NCBI GenBank assembly: GCA_963793645.1
Contig: CAWCAW010000006.1
Coordinates: 496,001 to 560,000, forward strand
DNA length: 64,000 nucleotides
Source: CAWCAW01 sp963793645
Lineage (GTDB): Bacteria > Actinomycetota > Acidimicrobiia > Acidimicrobiales > UBA8190
Direction of reading: 5' to 3'
The notes under the pieces were generated by a model. It made no database searches and was not told the DNA's origin. It saw only the letters and a list, made by a program, of their open reading frames with translations. Positions 1 to 8,917 of this stretch are shown here, in pieces. A program made the position numbers and the translations under genes. Within the stretch, counting starts at the first letter, position 1; each line of letters begins with the position of its first letter.

Positions 1-1206
1 CGCGGTCGCCGGTCGAGCGCGGAGCGCTCGGCTCAAGAGGCGGAGCGTTGCCTTCGAGGTTGCCCGCCGTGACTTGGGGTCAGGCGGCGCGATCGTACTC
101 GTGGACGATGCCGCCGAGGACGTCGTGGCGAGTGATCGCGCCGCCATCGCGGCCACTGACCGGTTGGGCGATTGGCTGGGCGAGGTGCAGGCCGCGGTGT
201 GGTCTCGCCTGGTTGTAGTGACGGACGTACTCGTCGAGCACCGATTGGAGATGTCGTCGTGAGATGACAAGGAGATGGTCGAGGCATTCATGGCGGACGG
301 TGCGTACGAACCGTTCCGCGTACGCGTTTGCACGAGGCGAACGCACCGGGGTGCGGATGATCTCGACGCCGATCGAGGCGAACACCGAGTCAAAGCTGGC
401 GGTGAACTTAGTGTCTCTGTCGCGAATGAGGAACCGGAAGCGCCGGCCTGCTTCTTCGAGATCGGCGGCGAAGTTGCGGGCGACCTGGGTCACCCATGGG
501 CCATTCGGGCTGGTAGTGACACCGAGGACGTGGACGACACGTCGCTCCAGCTCGATCACGAACAGCACGTAGTACCGGCGGAGCAACACAGTGTCGACGT
601 GGAAGAAGTCGGTGGCGACGATGCCTTTGGCCTGGGTGGAGAGGAACTCACTCCAAGTGGGACCCTCACGCCGGGGAGCCGGTGGGAGACCATGCCGACG
701 CAGGACCGTTGCGACGCTCGTCTTCGACACCGTGACACCGAGCTTCTTGAGTTCGCCGACGATCCGGAGGTAGCCCCACCGGGGGTTCTCCCTCGCCAAG
801 CGGCAGATCAACTCCATAGTCTCATTGGGAAGGGCTGGACGACCTGGTCGGCAGTGCGGGAAGGTCCAGCGCCTGCGGACCAGCGAGCGGTGCCAGCCGA
901 GGATTGTCTGCGGCGTGACAAGGAACGACCCCCAAAGCTCTCGGGGTACGAGTCGGGCCAGCAGGGCGACGAGAGCACGGTCGGACCAGGTGAAACGCGG
1001 GCGGGTGACCTGGCGGCGGAGCACAGCCAGCTGGTGGCGCAGAACAAGGATCTCTGCATCCTTGGCCGCAGTATCCGACCAGTGAACGCGAAAGACCTCG
1101 AGCATGCGTCGGAACAAACGGTAGAGGAAGGACAGGGCCACGATGAGAGCCTCACCGAGGGTGTTCGAGCTGGTCAAACCCGGTCGGACGGTTTCTGGAC
1201 CCTTCA
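1..1206 (-). mobile_element. Integrase-core IS, family A, copy A1 (left end outside window)
   Basis: This stretch is nearly identical to the sequence that reappears at 19109-20141 and 22736-22934. That second copy defines the shared right boundary: similarity stops after GGACCCTTCA at 1206 here and at 22934 there. The left end lies before position 1. The only gene is a DDE transposase on the minus strand. A1 is the uninterrupted copy and serves as the reference for reading the IS21 insertion inside copy A2. Confidence 0.8.
80..1141 (-). CDS. DDE integrase-core transposase (family A)
   Basis: Transposase of about 353 residues that would cut and join the ends of its IS. A helical N-terminal region with KDAEILVLRHQLAVLRRQV is followed by a helix-turn-helix-like segment (ARENPRWGYLRIVGELKKLG) and an rve core. 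The catalytic acidic residues are visible as D in DFFHVDTVLL, D in RDRDTKF and E in NAYAERFVRT. The protein ends in GGIVHEYDRAA, an ending shared with the family B transposases here. I chose the GTG at 1141 because the same start opens the N-terminal fragment of copy A2; an upstream in-frame start at 1249 lies outside the shared sequence. It belongs to the IS3/IS481-like integrase-core group, exact family not assigned. Confidence 0.85.
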   Translation of the reverse strand: MALSFLYRLFRRMLEVFRVHWSDTAAKDAEILVLRHQLAVLRRQVTRPRFTWSDRALVALLARLVPRELWGSFLVTPQTILGWHRSLVRRRWTFPHCRPGRPALPNETMELICRLARENPRWGYLRIVGELKKLGVTVSKTSVATVLRRHGLPPAPRREGPTWSEFLSTQAKGIVATDFFHVDTVLLRRYYVLFVIELERRVVHVLGVTTSPNGPWVTQVARNFAADLEEAGRRFRFLIRDRDTKFTASFDSVFASIGVEIIRTPVRSPRANAYAERFVRTVRHECLDHLLVISRRHLQSVLDEYVRHYNQARPHRGLHLAQPIAQPVSGRDGGAITRHDVLGGIVHEYDRAA

Positions 1207-1273
1207 GCACCGGGATCTCGACATTGATCCGGACTGCCGGAACCATCACGTCCCAGCCGAGGGGATCTGTGAA

Positions 1274-2215
1274 TCAGGTGCCTTGGAGTCCTGTCCACGA
1301 ACGTCTGATCCGAATTACGCCGAAGCCGGCGATAAGTACACCACTCAACATCAGCGCCATTGTCAGCAGGAGCTGAAGATTGACCGGCGATGGCCGTGTC
1401 CCAGTCGGCGTTCCTTGAATAAACCACGGCGCATCGGTCGCCATTGCTGCCCACCACAGTGCGGTAGCGATCGTGACGGCTGCCATTACCCCAGCCAAGA
1501 GGACGGCCAGCACTGCTTCGAAGCGGAGGACTTTGCGCGCGAAGTCAATTCTTCGTGCAGCAGCGACACCCACCATCGTCCACTGGGTCAAAGTCGCGGC
1601 CACGAGTAGACCCCAGGTGACGAATGCGCCTGAGTAGATCCTGTCGCCTCCGTTGCGCTGGATTTCGTTGAGGTGATGAGCCCAGAAGCTGAGAGGGATG
1701 ACGGCACAGACGGCTATAACGCTGAGCCCCGTCGCCCGAATGACATGCCTCGAAAGCGAGAGCCATCCACCACTACGGACGAACCGCACAAAAGCCGGAA
1801 GCGCCACGAGACCGCCGATCAGTACAAGGGTCGCCCCGACAGCACCCAAGACCACCACCACGCTGAACGCCACCTGGGGTAGTGCCCGGGAAGTGGCTGG
1901 CACGGACTGGGCAAAGTGCTCGGATAATTTAGAGAAGCTCGCCCCTGCGAGAACAAATCCGGCCCATGCACACAGAACCACAAGTGCTCCAGTTCGGAGT
2001 TGCTCAGGGGCAGAACGACGGGTGCCGACGAAGCCTGCGTCGTGAGCGTGCTCTCGTAATCCGGCCCAGACGATCGACACCTTGATTTTCGGGGTAGGAG
2101 CTCTGCCACCCGAGCTGTCCTCGACCAGGGCCACAAGCTCATCGCCGTACCGTTCGCGCCACGCTCGGGGATACCAGCGGAGCAACGACCTCGTCCCATC
2201 TCGACTCTGTGTCAT
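1274..2215 (-). CDS. Multi-pass membrane protein downstream of a PadR regulator
   Basis: A 313-residue protein with a short cytoplasmic-looking N-terminus containing LLRWYPRAWRERYGDELVAL, a motif seen in actinobacterial membrane proteins paired with PadR regulators. About six hydrophobic segments follow, for example around residues 75-95, 113-137, 160-178, 195-215, 232-255 and 283-303. Its ATG overlaps the stop of the PadR gene by 4 bp, so the two are cotranscribed and probably translationally coupled. The role is unknown; the pairing suggests an envelope or transport stress function controlled by the neighbour. No catalytic motif is visible. Confidence 0.75.
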   Translation of the reverse strand: MTQSRDGTRSLLRWYPRAWRERYGDELVALVEDSSGGRAPTPKIKVSIVWAGLREHAHDAGFVGTRRSAPEQLRTGALVVLCAWAGFVLAGASFSKLSEHFAQSVPATSRALPQVAFSVVVVLGAVGATLVLIGGLVALPAFVRFVRSGGWLSLSRHVIRATGLSVIAVCAVIPLSFWAHHLNEIQRNGGDRIYSGAFVTWGLLVAATLTQWTMVGVAAARRIDFARKVLRFEAVLAVLLAGVMAAVTIATALWWAAMATDAPWFIQGTPTGTRPSPVNLQLLLTMALMLSGVLIAGFGVIRIRRSWTGLQGT

Positions 2216-2556
2216 CCCAAGATTCCTAACGAGAGTCCGAGGCGTGACGCACCGACATCGGCGATGTGACGCATGTCAACGACAGCATCGGCCAGGGCAG
2301 CGGAACCTGCTGCGGTGATGCTGTACGGCCGGCGTCTGTCGTCAGTCTTCAGGGGCTTGATCAAGCCTCTCTCTTCGAGTCGGGTGATCGCCCCATAGAG
2401 CGCACCGGGACCAAGGCGGACCCCGGCGAACTCCTCGATGTCCTTGGCGAGGGCATGTCCATGTTTTGGGCCTCCGGCGAGGCTGGCCAAAATCAGCACG
2501 GGCGGGTCGTTTGGCCTTCGCAGTCCGATCGAAGCTCTTATGCCGACCACAAGCAA
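2212..2556 (-). CDS. PadR-family transcriptional regulator
   Basis: A winged-helix repressor of about 114 residues. Family features include LASLAGGPKHGHALAKDIEEF, GPGALYGAITRLEERGLIKPL (recognition helix and wing) and DDRRRPYSITAAGSAAL. It is shorter than many PadR proteins and matches the compact PadR-s2 class. The start is a TTG at 2556; a later start near LRRPNDPP would also keep the fold. A long palindrome lies immediately upstream and is the likely autoregulatory operator. It forms a two-gene operon with the membrane protein downstream. Confidence 0.85.
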   Translation of the reverse strand: MLVVGIRASIGLRRPNDPPVLILASLAGGPKHGHALAKDIEEFAGVRLGPGALYGAITRLEERGLIKPLKTDDRRRPYSITAAGSAALADAVVDMRHIADVGASRLGLSLGILG

Positions 2557-2557
2557 A

Positions 2558-2582
2558 CATTACTACGTATGACGTAGTAATG
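2558..2582. promoter_or_regulatory. Perfect 11-bp inverted repeat, probable PadR operator
   Basis: The arms CATTACTACGT and ACGTAGTAATG are exact reverse complements separated by ATG. The site abuts the 5' end of the padR-like gene, where PadR proteins usually bind their own promoter. Symmetry and position are seen; binding is inferred. Confidence 0.65.
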
Positions 2583-2797
2583 CAAGACAAAGAACTCATG
2601 TACCCCGATCGCCGCTCATTGCGGGGCATCCCACAGCACCTGAGCGTTTCGATCCGACGGTAGGGCCACAGACCCCACCCTTTACTCGTCAGCGTTTCGC
2701 CTGAAGCCGAACTCGCACGGTGTCTTGAGGTTTCGGAGTCCGACTCGACCTTTCCGGTCGTCATGGCCGCGTAAGGTTCACGCCCCACACTTGGCCA

Positions 2798-3808
2798 ATG
2801 GCCCCTCGGGGATTATCCGCGCCCAAAAATCTTTCGAGAGGACCGGCCCTATTTCACAGTTCTCCCCGTGTCTTGAGAAGGCGAGTTGCTCTGGGCTTGG
2901 TGTTGATCGTGGCTTTGGGTGTGTGTCTTTCGACGTGCATCACCCCCAAATCAAAGCGCCACACCTCTTCCCACCCTCGGCCCCGACTTGAGGCCGCCCC
3001 GCTCCTCGCCGCTGAGTCGGGACTGCTTCCCTGGGACCTTGCCGCTCCCATCAGCCGGCTGGTAGTCCTACCGGGACCGGGTAATCAACTCGTCCTACTC
3101 GGAGGTCTCAACGCGGCGGACAACTCCACGAACGGCGTGTTCACGCTCGACACCACGACCGGGATGCTTCACAGCATGGACAATCTCCACGCGCCCGTTC
3201 ACGACGCCGTGGGGGCCGTCGCAGATGGACAGGACTTGGTGCTCGGTGGAGGGTCTCCGGCCACGGTGGGCACCGTCCAGGCATTCCCACAGCCTGGGAG
3301 TGGGTCGACGACAAGTCCGTCGAGTTCGGCGGGCACAGTGGTGTCCAATTTGCCGAATCCACGCTCTGACGCCGCATCGGCGACAATGGGCGCCGAGACC
3401 TATATCGTCGGCGGCTACAACGGTTCTCTGCCGGATGCCGGGGTGCTCTCCACTGTCAATGGGCAAACCTTTGAGGCCGTGGCGTCGCTCCCGGTGCCGG
3501 TGCGGTATCCGGCCGTGGCGGTTTTGGGTACAAAACTCTACGTCTTTGGGGGTCAGGCAATCACCGGCCCTGGTGCCGGCGAGCCCGTAGACGACATACA
3601 GGTGGTCGACCCTGCCAATCGGAAGGCTTGGGTTGCGGGTCGTCTTCCCGAGCCACTCTCGGGCGGGCTCGCGATGAACATCAACGGCTCGATCTACGTG
3701 GCGGGGGGCGAGAGCAGCGTGCCGCAACCATCGACCCCGGGTCTTGGCACCACCCAGATCGGGTCACCCCGCTCCGGATCGAGTCCGGGGGCGGGAGCGA
3801 GCGGAGCC
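2798..3808 (+). pseudogene. Kelch-repeat exported/lipoprotein-like protein, 3' end removed by an IS
   Basis: The reading frame has a hydrophobic N-terminal anchor (VALGLVLIVALGVCLSTC, about residues 29-46), then Kelch-type blades marked by LVLLGGLN, LVLGGGS, YIVGGYNG, LYVFGGQAI and IYVAGGES. This predicts an extracytoplasmic beta-propeller. A family B IS end begins at 3809, and the frame then runs through IS sequence to an accidental stop at 3886. The natural C-terminus, probably one or more blades, is therefore lost. No IS-distal remainder of the gene is seen in this window. Confidence 0.75.
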
Positions 3809-4526
3809 TGTGGGTGCCGAGAATGTCATCCGACCCGTTCATGCAGCCAGTTTGTATTCGTGGATGAGACCGCCGAGCCGATTTGATCTTCGGAGTTGGC
3901 TCGCATTGGGATTCGGGGTCGGTGGCGTCACCGAGAACATCGAGAGCGGTGACGTCTGTTTAAGAGACCGATGTGGACGATGCTGGTTGTAGTGATCGAT
4001 GTACTCGGTGAGTACAACTTGGAGCTGGCGAGAGTTGAATATCAGTATTCGATCGAGACATTCCCGACGGATGGTGCCGACAAAGCGTTCCGCATACGCA
4101 TTTGCCCGCGGCGCTCGAACCGGTATGCGTATGATCCGTATCCGCTCGGATCTGAAGATCTCGTCGAAGCTGGCGGTGAACTTGGCATCCCGGTCACGCA
4201 CGAGGAATCTGACGGGACGGGCACGATCAACGAGCACCATCATCAGGTTGCGGGCCTGTTGGACCACCCACGCTCCAGTCGGGTTGGCGGTGATCCCGCT
4301 CACGTAGACCCGCCGGGTGTCGAGCTCGATGAAGAAGAGCACGTAGAGGCGACGAAGCAGCACGGTATCGACGGTGAAGAAGTCCCATGCCAGCATCGAT
4401 GACGCCTGAGCTTTGAGGAACTCGCTCCACGGGGGACCGGTTCGACTAGGGGTGGGGTCGATGCCATGGCGGCGGAGGATGGACCAAACAGTCGAGGGGG
4501 CAGGTCGCACGCCGAGCCCGACCATC
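3809..4526 (-). mobile_element. Family B integrase-core IS, copy B1, truncated by an IS21-type element
   Basis: The left end starts TGTGGGTGCCGAGAATG, matching the ends of the complete copy at 7658-8837. The transposase reading frame runs from 3839 up to 4526 and is then cut by the end of the IS21-type element at 4527. The part encoding the transposase N-terminus and the other IS end are missing, and no continuation appears beyond 7035. A simple IS21 insertion into B1 cannot explain this; an adjacent deletion or recombination must have occurred. Confidence 0.75.
3839..4526 (-). pseudogene. Family B DDE transposase, N-terminus lost
   Basis: The retained part covers PAPSTVWSILRRHGIDP, the catalytic segments DFFTVDTVLLRRLYVLF, RDRDAKFTASFDEIF and NAYAERFVGTIRRECLDR, and the family ending GGLIHEYKLAA. 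It closely resembles the intact transposase at 7734-8807. The frame runs on into the IS21-type sequence up to 4678, but those residues are not transposase. It is not expected to be functional because the N-terminal DNA-binding region is absent. Confidence 0.8.
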
Positions 4527-4589
4527 TGTGAATGCTGATCGAAACGGGGAGCGCGCGCCGGTCGAAACGGGGAGCACTTCGGTCGGAAC

Positions 4590-5396
4590 CTACTTGTCGG
4601 CCTGAGCCTCGTCCACAGACGTGACTGGCTTTGTTCGGCGGGTCCGGGTCTTGGCGTCGGTGAGCCGGTAGCTCTCACCCTTGGTCTCGATGATTCTGCA
4701 CCGATGGGTGAGCCGGTCGAGCGTGGCCCCGGTGAGCCGCTCGGATCCGAGCACCTCGGTCCACGATTCGAACGGCAGGTTCGTTGTCACGATCAGGCTG
4801 GTGCGCTCATAGGCCGTCGAGATGACGTCGAAGAGCAGCTCAGCGCCGACCTTGGAGGCAGGCACGTAGCCCAGCTCATCGAGGACGAGCAGGTCCAACT
4901 TCGCCAACTGGGTCTTCAGGCGCAAGAAGCTCCGTTCGTCTCGGGCCTCGATCAACGTGGTCACCAGTTCGGTGGCCCTGAAGAACCGCACCTTGTAGCC
5001 CTTGTGGCACGCCGCGGCGGCGAGGGCCGTCGCCAGGTGTGACTTGCCGGTGCCCGGGTTCCCGACGAGGAGCACGTTCTCGCGCTTGTCGATGAACTCG
5101 CAGCGTGCCAGCTCGGCCACCAGCATCTTGTTCACCGACGGTCGAGCGGTGAAGTCGAAGTTCTCCAGTGTCTTTACGGTCGGGAACCGAGCTGCCTTCA
5201 AGCGACGCTCGGCCGCTTTGCGTTCGCGTTCGAGGAGCTCCAACTCGGTGAGCTGGAGCAGGTAGGCCAGGTGGTCGACGTTGTCGGTGGCTGCCTGGTT
5301 GGCCACCTTCTCGCACTCGGCTCCAATGGTCGGCAGCCGCAGGGATTTGAGGTGATGGTGCAACAGCACCATGGACTTGGTTTCAAGGGACTTCAC
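4590..5396 (-). CDS. istB: IS21-family helper ATPase IstB
   Basis: A 268-residue AAA+ protein that helps the IstA transposase select a target. Walker A is GNPGTGKSHLATAL (about residues 110-123), Walker B is LLVLDELGYVP (about 167-177), and a sensor region TSLIVTTNLPFESW follows. The N-terminal helical region (LRLPTIGAECEKVA) is typical of IstB. Its GTG start overlaps the istA stop by 4 bp. It differs from the copy at 18227-19033 at only a few residues. Confidence 0.93.
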   Translation of the reverse strand: MKSLETKSMVLLHHHLKSLRLPTIGAECEKVANQAATDNVDHLAYLLQLTELELLERERKAAERRLKAARFPTVKTLENFDFTARPSVNKMLVAELARCEFIDKRENVLLVGNPGTGKSHLATALAAAACHKGYKVRFFRATELVTTLIEARDERSFLRLKTQLAKLDLLVLDELGYVPASKVGAELLFDVISTAYERTSLIVTTNLPFESWTEVLGSERLTGATLDRLTHRCRIIETKGESYRLTDAKTRTRRTKPVTSVDEAQADK

Positions 5397-6895
5397 GCAC
5401 TTGCTCCTATCTGGGTCAAGGTGCTGTAGGCACCGAGATCGGGTGGGTCGATGACGAAGGACCTGAGATGCGGGTGACCGTCCAAGCTGAACAGCCCGAC
5501 GGGGCGTTCATCGCGGTGGAACAGGATCAACGAGACGGCGTCGGATCCGGTCGCCCCGATAGAAAGGGCCTCCTCGATGGCTCCGGTGAGCTGGCGCAGC
5601 GATGCCCGCTCCATGAGGCGCAGCACCTTGATGTACTCCCTGGTGCCTGCCGATCCGAGGTCTGTCTCGAGCCGTCGACGCAAGTGCCCGAAGCACGCCG
5701 GCAGGTCCCAACCCTCCAGGGGTCGGGCGTGATCGAGGGCTCCGGGCTTGCGTTCGAGGAGGGCCAGGTAGTGCCGAGGATCGAAGGAGATCACCTCTTT
5801 CGACCAGCACCTCGGGTGTCGGGCCACCACCTCGGTCCCCGAGAGGATGCGGACCTCTTCGATGCCGCCGAGGACGGTCACTTCGTGATGGGCATGCGCG
5901 GTCGGCACCGAGTAGTCGTTGCGGTCGAAGCGCACGAGGGAGAGCGAGTTCGCACTGGCCTGGGCGACACGTCGCGGGTCGAAGGATTCAGCGGGCAGGC
6001 CGAGCATGGCGGCACGGTCCACCTCCAGGCGCTCGGCCTTCCCCTCGGGCTTGCCCCGCACCGACCGGGCCATGTCCACTCGGCACGCCGCTTCCAGGTG
6101 GGCGTTTAGTTCGGTGAAGGAATCGAATGACGGGACCGGGACCAAGAAGTTCCGCCGCCCGAAGCCCACTAGGGACTCGACGTGGCCCTTCTCGTTTCCC
6201 CGGGCCACCCGGCAGAAGTGGTGAGTGAAGAGGAAGTGGCTTTCCAGACGCAGGAACTCCCGAGTGAGCTCGCGCTCGCGTCCGGTCACCTTGGCCACGG
6301 CGATTCTCGAGTTGTCATAGCTCGTGCGGGTGGGCACCCCGCCGAAGAAGTCGAAGGCGGCCACGTGTCCGGCCTGGAACGTCTCGGTGCACTCGCGTGG
6401 GTAGGCCGAGACGTGGAACACGTCCGAATACGGCAAGGTCATGACCGACAACGCCGCCTTCATTTGCTCTCCGGCGATGATCACGGTGGCCTCGCCGAAG
6501 TCGTATTGGGCCTCACCGGGGGGATGCGAGAGCGGGACGAAGACCTCTCGGTGGCGCTTCCTGGCCGCCGCCACCTGGGCACGGACCTGGGACGAGCAGC
6601 CGGTGTAGCCGTGCTCGTCACGCAGCCGCTCGAAGATCCGCTTGGCGGTGTGGCGCTGCTTGGGCGGGGCGTCGCGGTCGGCGACCAGGATCTCGTCGAT
6701 GACCCTGAGGAACTGACCCAGTTGCGGCTTCGGACGAGGTGCGCTCTGGCGATAGCCGGGCGGCTCGGCGTTGGCCAGGATCTTCTCCAGGGTCCGGGCG
6801 CTGACCCGGTAGTCCCGCCTGATCGAGCGCTTCGACGCGCCCTCCACGAACACCTTGCGCCGGATCTCTGTCCACATCTCCATGTCGGTGTGCAC
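5393..6895 (-). CDS. istA: IS21-family transposase IstA
   Basis: A DDE transposase of about 500 residues. An N-terminal HTH (EGASKRSIRRDYRVSARTLE) is followed by an rve core with PPGEAQYDFGEATV (first D), VPTRTSYDNSRIAV (second D) and GNEKGHVESLVGFGRRN (E), and a C-terminal region with DRNDYSVPTAHAHHEVTV, the Mu-transposase-like C domain. I chose the GTG at 6895 because a purine-rich GGGAGAAGG sits just upstream; the frame is open to 6958. Stop and istB start overlap. Confidence 0.92.
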   Translation of the reverse strand: MHTDMEMWTEIRRKVFVEGASKRSIRRDYRVSARTLEKILANAEPPGYRQSAPRPKPQLGQFLRVIDEILVADRDAPPKQRHTAKRIFERLRDEHGYTGCSSQVRAQVAAARKRHREVFVPLSHPPGEAQYDFGEATVIIAGEQMKAALSVMTLPYSDVFHVSAYPRECTETFQAGHVAAFDFFGGVPTRTSYDNSRIAVAKVTGRERELTREFLRLESHFLFTHHFCRVARGNEKGHVESLVGFGRRNFLVPVPSFDSFTELNAHLEAACRVDMARSVRGKPEGKAERLEVDRAAMLGLPAESFDPRRVAQASANSLSLVRFDRNDYSVPTAHAHHEVTVLGGIEEVRILSGTEVVARHPRCWSKEVISFDPRHYLALLERKPGALDHARPLEGWDLPACFGHLRRRLETDLGSAGTREYIKVLRLMERASLRQLTGAIEEALSIGATGSDAVSLILFHRDERPVGLFSLDGHPHLRSFVIDPPDLGAYSTLTQIGASA

Positions 6896-7035
6896 CCTTC
6901 TCCCGTCCACTCGCTCGAACCCCAGGCGAGAAGCCTGTGAATGGGATCGAGCGAGCACGGGGATGGTCAGGTGCTCCCCTTTTCGATCAGCGCGTACTGA
7001 GTCTCAGGTGCTCCCCTTTTCGATCAGCGTTTACA

Positions 7036-7657
7036 ATTGGCAAGATCACGAACATGATCCCAGGTGACGTGGTCGCCGCAACGAGTCAAGAACTGGAGGT
7101 ATGCATTCGCATTGCGATTTGAGGCCTTGTAATCCGACCCTGTAGAAGAGTTCATGTATGCAAACCATGCCCGCCAAGTCGGCGCGTCCGGGTCTACCAC
7201 GAGACAGAACATAAGAAATGCTTCCCGCACTGCCCACGTCTCAAGGAGGGATTCTGAATAGCAAAGGTCGACGGAAACATCGCTGTCGATCGCCTCGATG
7301 GTATCGCGGAGCCAGTACCCGAACCGACACCTGGTCGTCATCACAAGGTGGCTGTCATCCGGGAGAGTGCGAATGTTCTTGATGATGGCTTGAGCCATCC
7401 CAGCTGCTTCTTCCTTTGGTGTGTTCCACACGACGACGTGCGTGTTCGCAGGGCGACTGCTGACAGGAACCATTGCGGCCGTTGGATAAAGACCCATGAG
7501 CTGGTTTGCGGCTTCCACGATTGGTGCCGGACATCGCTGGCACTCATTCATCGCTACATCAACGACTGTCTCGGCCACTAACTCGTCCAGCTTGCTAAGA
7601 CCTTCCCGATCGTTTCCCCGAAACAGCTAAATGGACTGCCTAGGATCACCGAGAGCG
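7036..7657 (-). pseudogene. Fragment of a superfamily I (UvrD-like) DNA helicase
   Basis: The minus-strand frame from 7578 reads NECQRCPAPIVEAANQLMGLYP, then VVVWNTPKEEAAGMAQAII and LVMTTRCRFGYWLRDTIE. This order resembles the region of UvrD/Rep-type helicases after motif III. Upstream, LFRGNDREGLSKLDELV resembles the end of motif III, but a TAG at about 7629 and a frame change separate it from VILGSPFSC in the next frame. The fragment is cut on one side by IS21 copy 1 (the stop lies inside the IS) and on the other by IS copy B2. It is a decayed remnant. The helicase assignment rests on short motifs and is moderately sure. Confidence 0.55.
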
Positions 7658-8837
7658 TGTGGGTGCCGAGAATGCCATCCGTGCCACTCAGCTGGACGTT
7701 TGCGAAATGATGGTCAGGGCAAAAACTGGGGACATGGCGTTGTCCTTCCCGTACGTGGCATTCGTCCGAATCCTCCAGCTGTTCAAACTCCTTCGCGCTG
7801 AGAACAGTGATCTCGCCGTCGAGATCGTGATGCTCCGTCATGAAGTGGCGGTGCTCCGTCGCCAAGTGGCCCGGCCCACATTGCGGGCGAGCGACCGGGC
7901 GCTGCTCGCCGGACTAAGTCGGCTCTTCGACTGGCGGCGGCTGGGGAGGTTCTTCGTCCAACCCGAGACCTTGCTCCGCTGGCACCGGGACCTGGTGCGG
8001 GGACGATGGACCTACCCCCACCGCTCAGGTCGCCCGAGCGTTCCAGCTGGCACGGTCAAGATCGTCCTCCGGCTGGCGCGAGAGAACTCACACTGGGGTT
8101 ACCGGAGGATCCACGGCGAGTTAGTCATCATGGGCGTTGGAATTGCACCATCGACTGTCTGGGAGATCCTCCGTCGCCATGGCATCGGCCCCTGCCCGGG
8201 ACGCACCGGGCCAACGTGGACCGATTTTCTCCGCAGCGAGGCGTCATCGATGCTGGCATGTGACTTCTTCACGGTCGACACGGTGCTGTTGCGTCGCCTC
8301 TACGTGCTCTTCTTCATCGAGCTCGACACGCGACGCGTCTATATAAACGGGATCACCGCCAACCCGACTGGAGCGTGGGTGGTCCAACAGGCCCGCAACC
8401 TGACGATGGCGCTCGTCGATCGTGCTCATCCCGTCAGATTTCTGGTGCGTGACCGGGATGCCAAGTTCACGGCCAGTTTCGATGAGATCTTCAGATCCGA
8501 GCGAATTCGGATCATCCGCACACCGGTCCGAGCGCCGCGGGCCAATGCATTCGCTGAGCGCTTCGTCGGCACGATCCGTCGGGAGTGTCTCGACCGGATG
8601 CTGATCTTCCATCGACGTCAGCTTGAAGGGGTCCTCGCCGAGTACATCGATCATTACAACCGGCATCGCCCACATCGCTCGCTCGAACAAGCAGCTCCGT
8701 TATCGATGGGCCCTTTGCCAACACGGACCTCGTCTCCGAATGCGGAGAGCCTGGGAAGATCGGCCCGGCTCGGTGGCCTCATACATGAATACAGAATGGC
8801 TGCGTGAAGCACTCAGATGAGCTTTTCGGCACCCACA
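7658..8837 (+). mobile_element. Family B integrase-core IS, complete copy B2
   Basis: A 1180-bp element. The left end is TGTGGGTGCCGAGAATGCC; the right end read inward is TGTGGGTGCCGAAAAGCTC. One transposase gene fills it. No convincing target duplication is seen (left flank AGAGCG, right flank GGTCCG). These ends give the consensus for the truncated copy at 3809 and the solo ends at 15359, 26413 and 42878. Confidence 0.85.
7734..8807 (+). CDS. DDE integrase-core transposase (family B)
   Basis: An intact transposase of about 357 residues. N-terminal EIVMLRHEVAVLRRQVARP is followed by the HTH-like ARENSHWGYRRIHGELVIMG and the rve core with DFFTVDTVLLRRLYVLF, RDRDAKFTASFDEIF and NAFAERFVGTIRRECLDR. 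The C-terminus GGLIHEYRMAA is shared by all family members in the window. I chose the ATG at 7734 (MALSFPYVAFVRI) by analogy with the family A start; the frame stays open back into the IS end. It is close to, but distinct from, the family A protein. Confidence 0.88.
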   Translation: MALSFPYVAFVRILQLFKLLRAENSDLAVEIVMLRHEVAVLRRQVARPTLRASDRALLAGLSRLFDWRRLGRFFVQPETLLRWHRDLVRGRWTYPHRSGRPSVPAGTVKIVLRLARENSHWGYRRIHGELVIMGVGIAPSTVWEILRRHGIGPCPGRTGPTWTDFLRSEASSMLACDFFTVDTVLLRRLYVLFFIELDTRRVYINGITANPTGAWVVQQARNLTMALVDRAHPVRFLVRDRDAKFTASFDEIFRSERIRIIRTPVRAPRANAFAERFVGTIRRECLDRMLIFHRRQLEGVLAEYIDHYNRHRPHRSLEQAAPLSMGPLPTRTSSPNAESLGRSARLGGLIHEYRMAA

Positions 8838-8896
8838 GGTCCGAAGGTCCGATCTGGCTCTGCCAAACCTCTGTGGCATATTGCGGCTGAGTGATT

Positions 8897-8909
8897 AGTG
8901 TAATACACT
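8897..8909. promoter_or_regulatory. 13-bp palindrome upstream of TA pair 1
   Basis: AGTGTA and TACACT are exact inverted arms around a single A. The site lies 8 bp before the chosen GTG of the toxin-like gene, where ribbon-helix-helix antitoxins normally bind to repress their own operon. The symmetry is seen; the operator role is inferred. Confidence 0.45.
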
Positions 8910-8917
8910 ATCCATGT

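Larger units (their letters stand above)
4527..7035 (-). mobile_element. IS21-family element, type a, copy 1
   Basis: A 2509-bp element with ends TGTGAATGCTGATCG (left) and, read inward from the right, TGTAAACGCTGATCG. Each end carries subterminal repeats of the GATCGAAA(A/C)GGGGAGC type, as expected for IS21 multiple terminal repeats. The same element, same length, lies inverted at 16588-19096. The flanks (ACCATC on the left, ATTGGC on the right) show no target duplication, unlike copy 2. Both flanking genes are truncated at the junctions. Confidence 0.9.

Noticed and set aside
275..1609. Long + strand open frame opposite the first transposase
   Set aside because: It is the complement of a well-supported transposase and a membrane-protein gene and has no family content. 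The same shadow recurs at 19402-20157 over the second copy.
5468..6940. Long + strand frames over the istA gene
   Set aside because: They are antisense to istA, have no recognisable domains, and repeat over the second IS21 copy.
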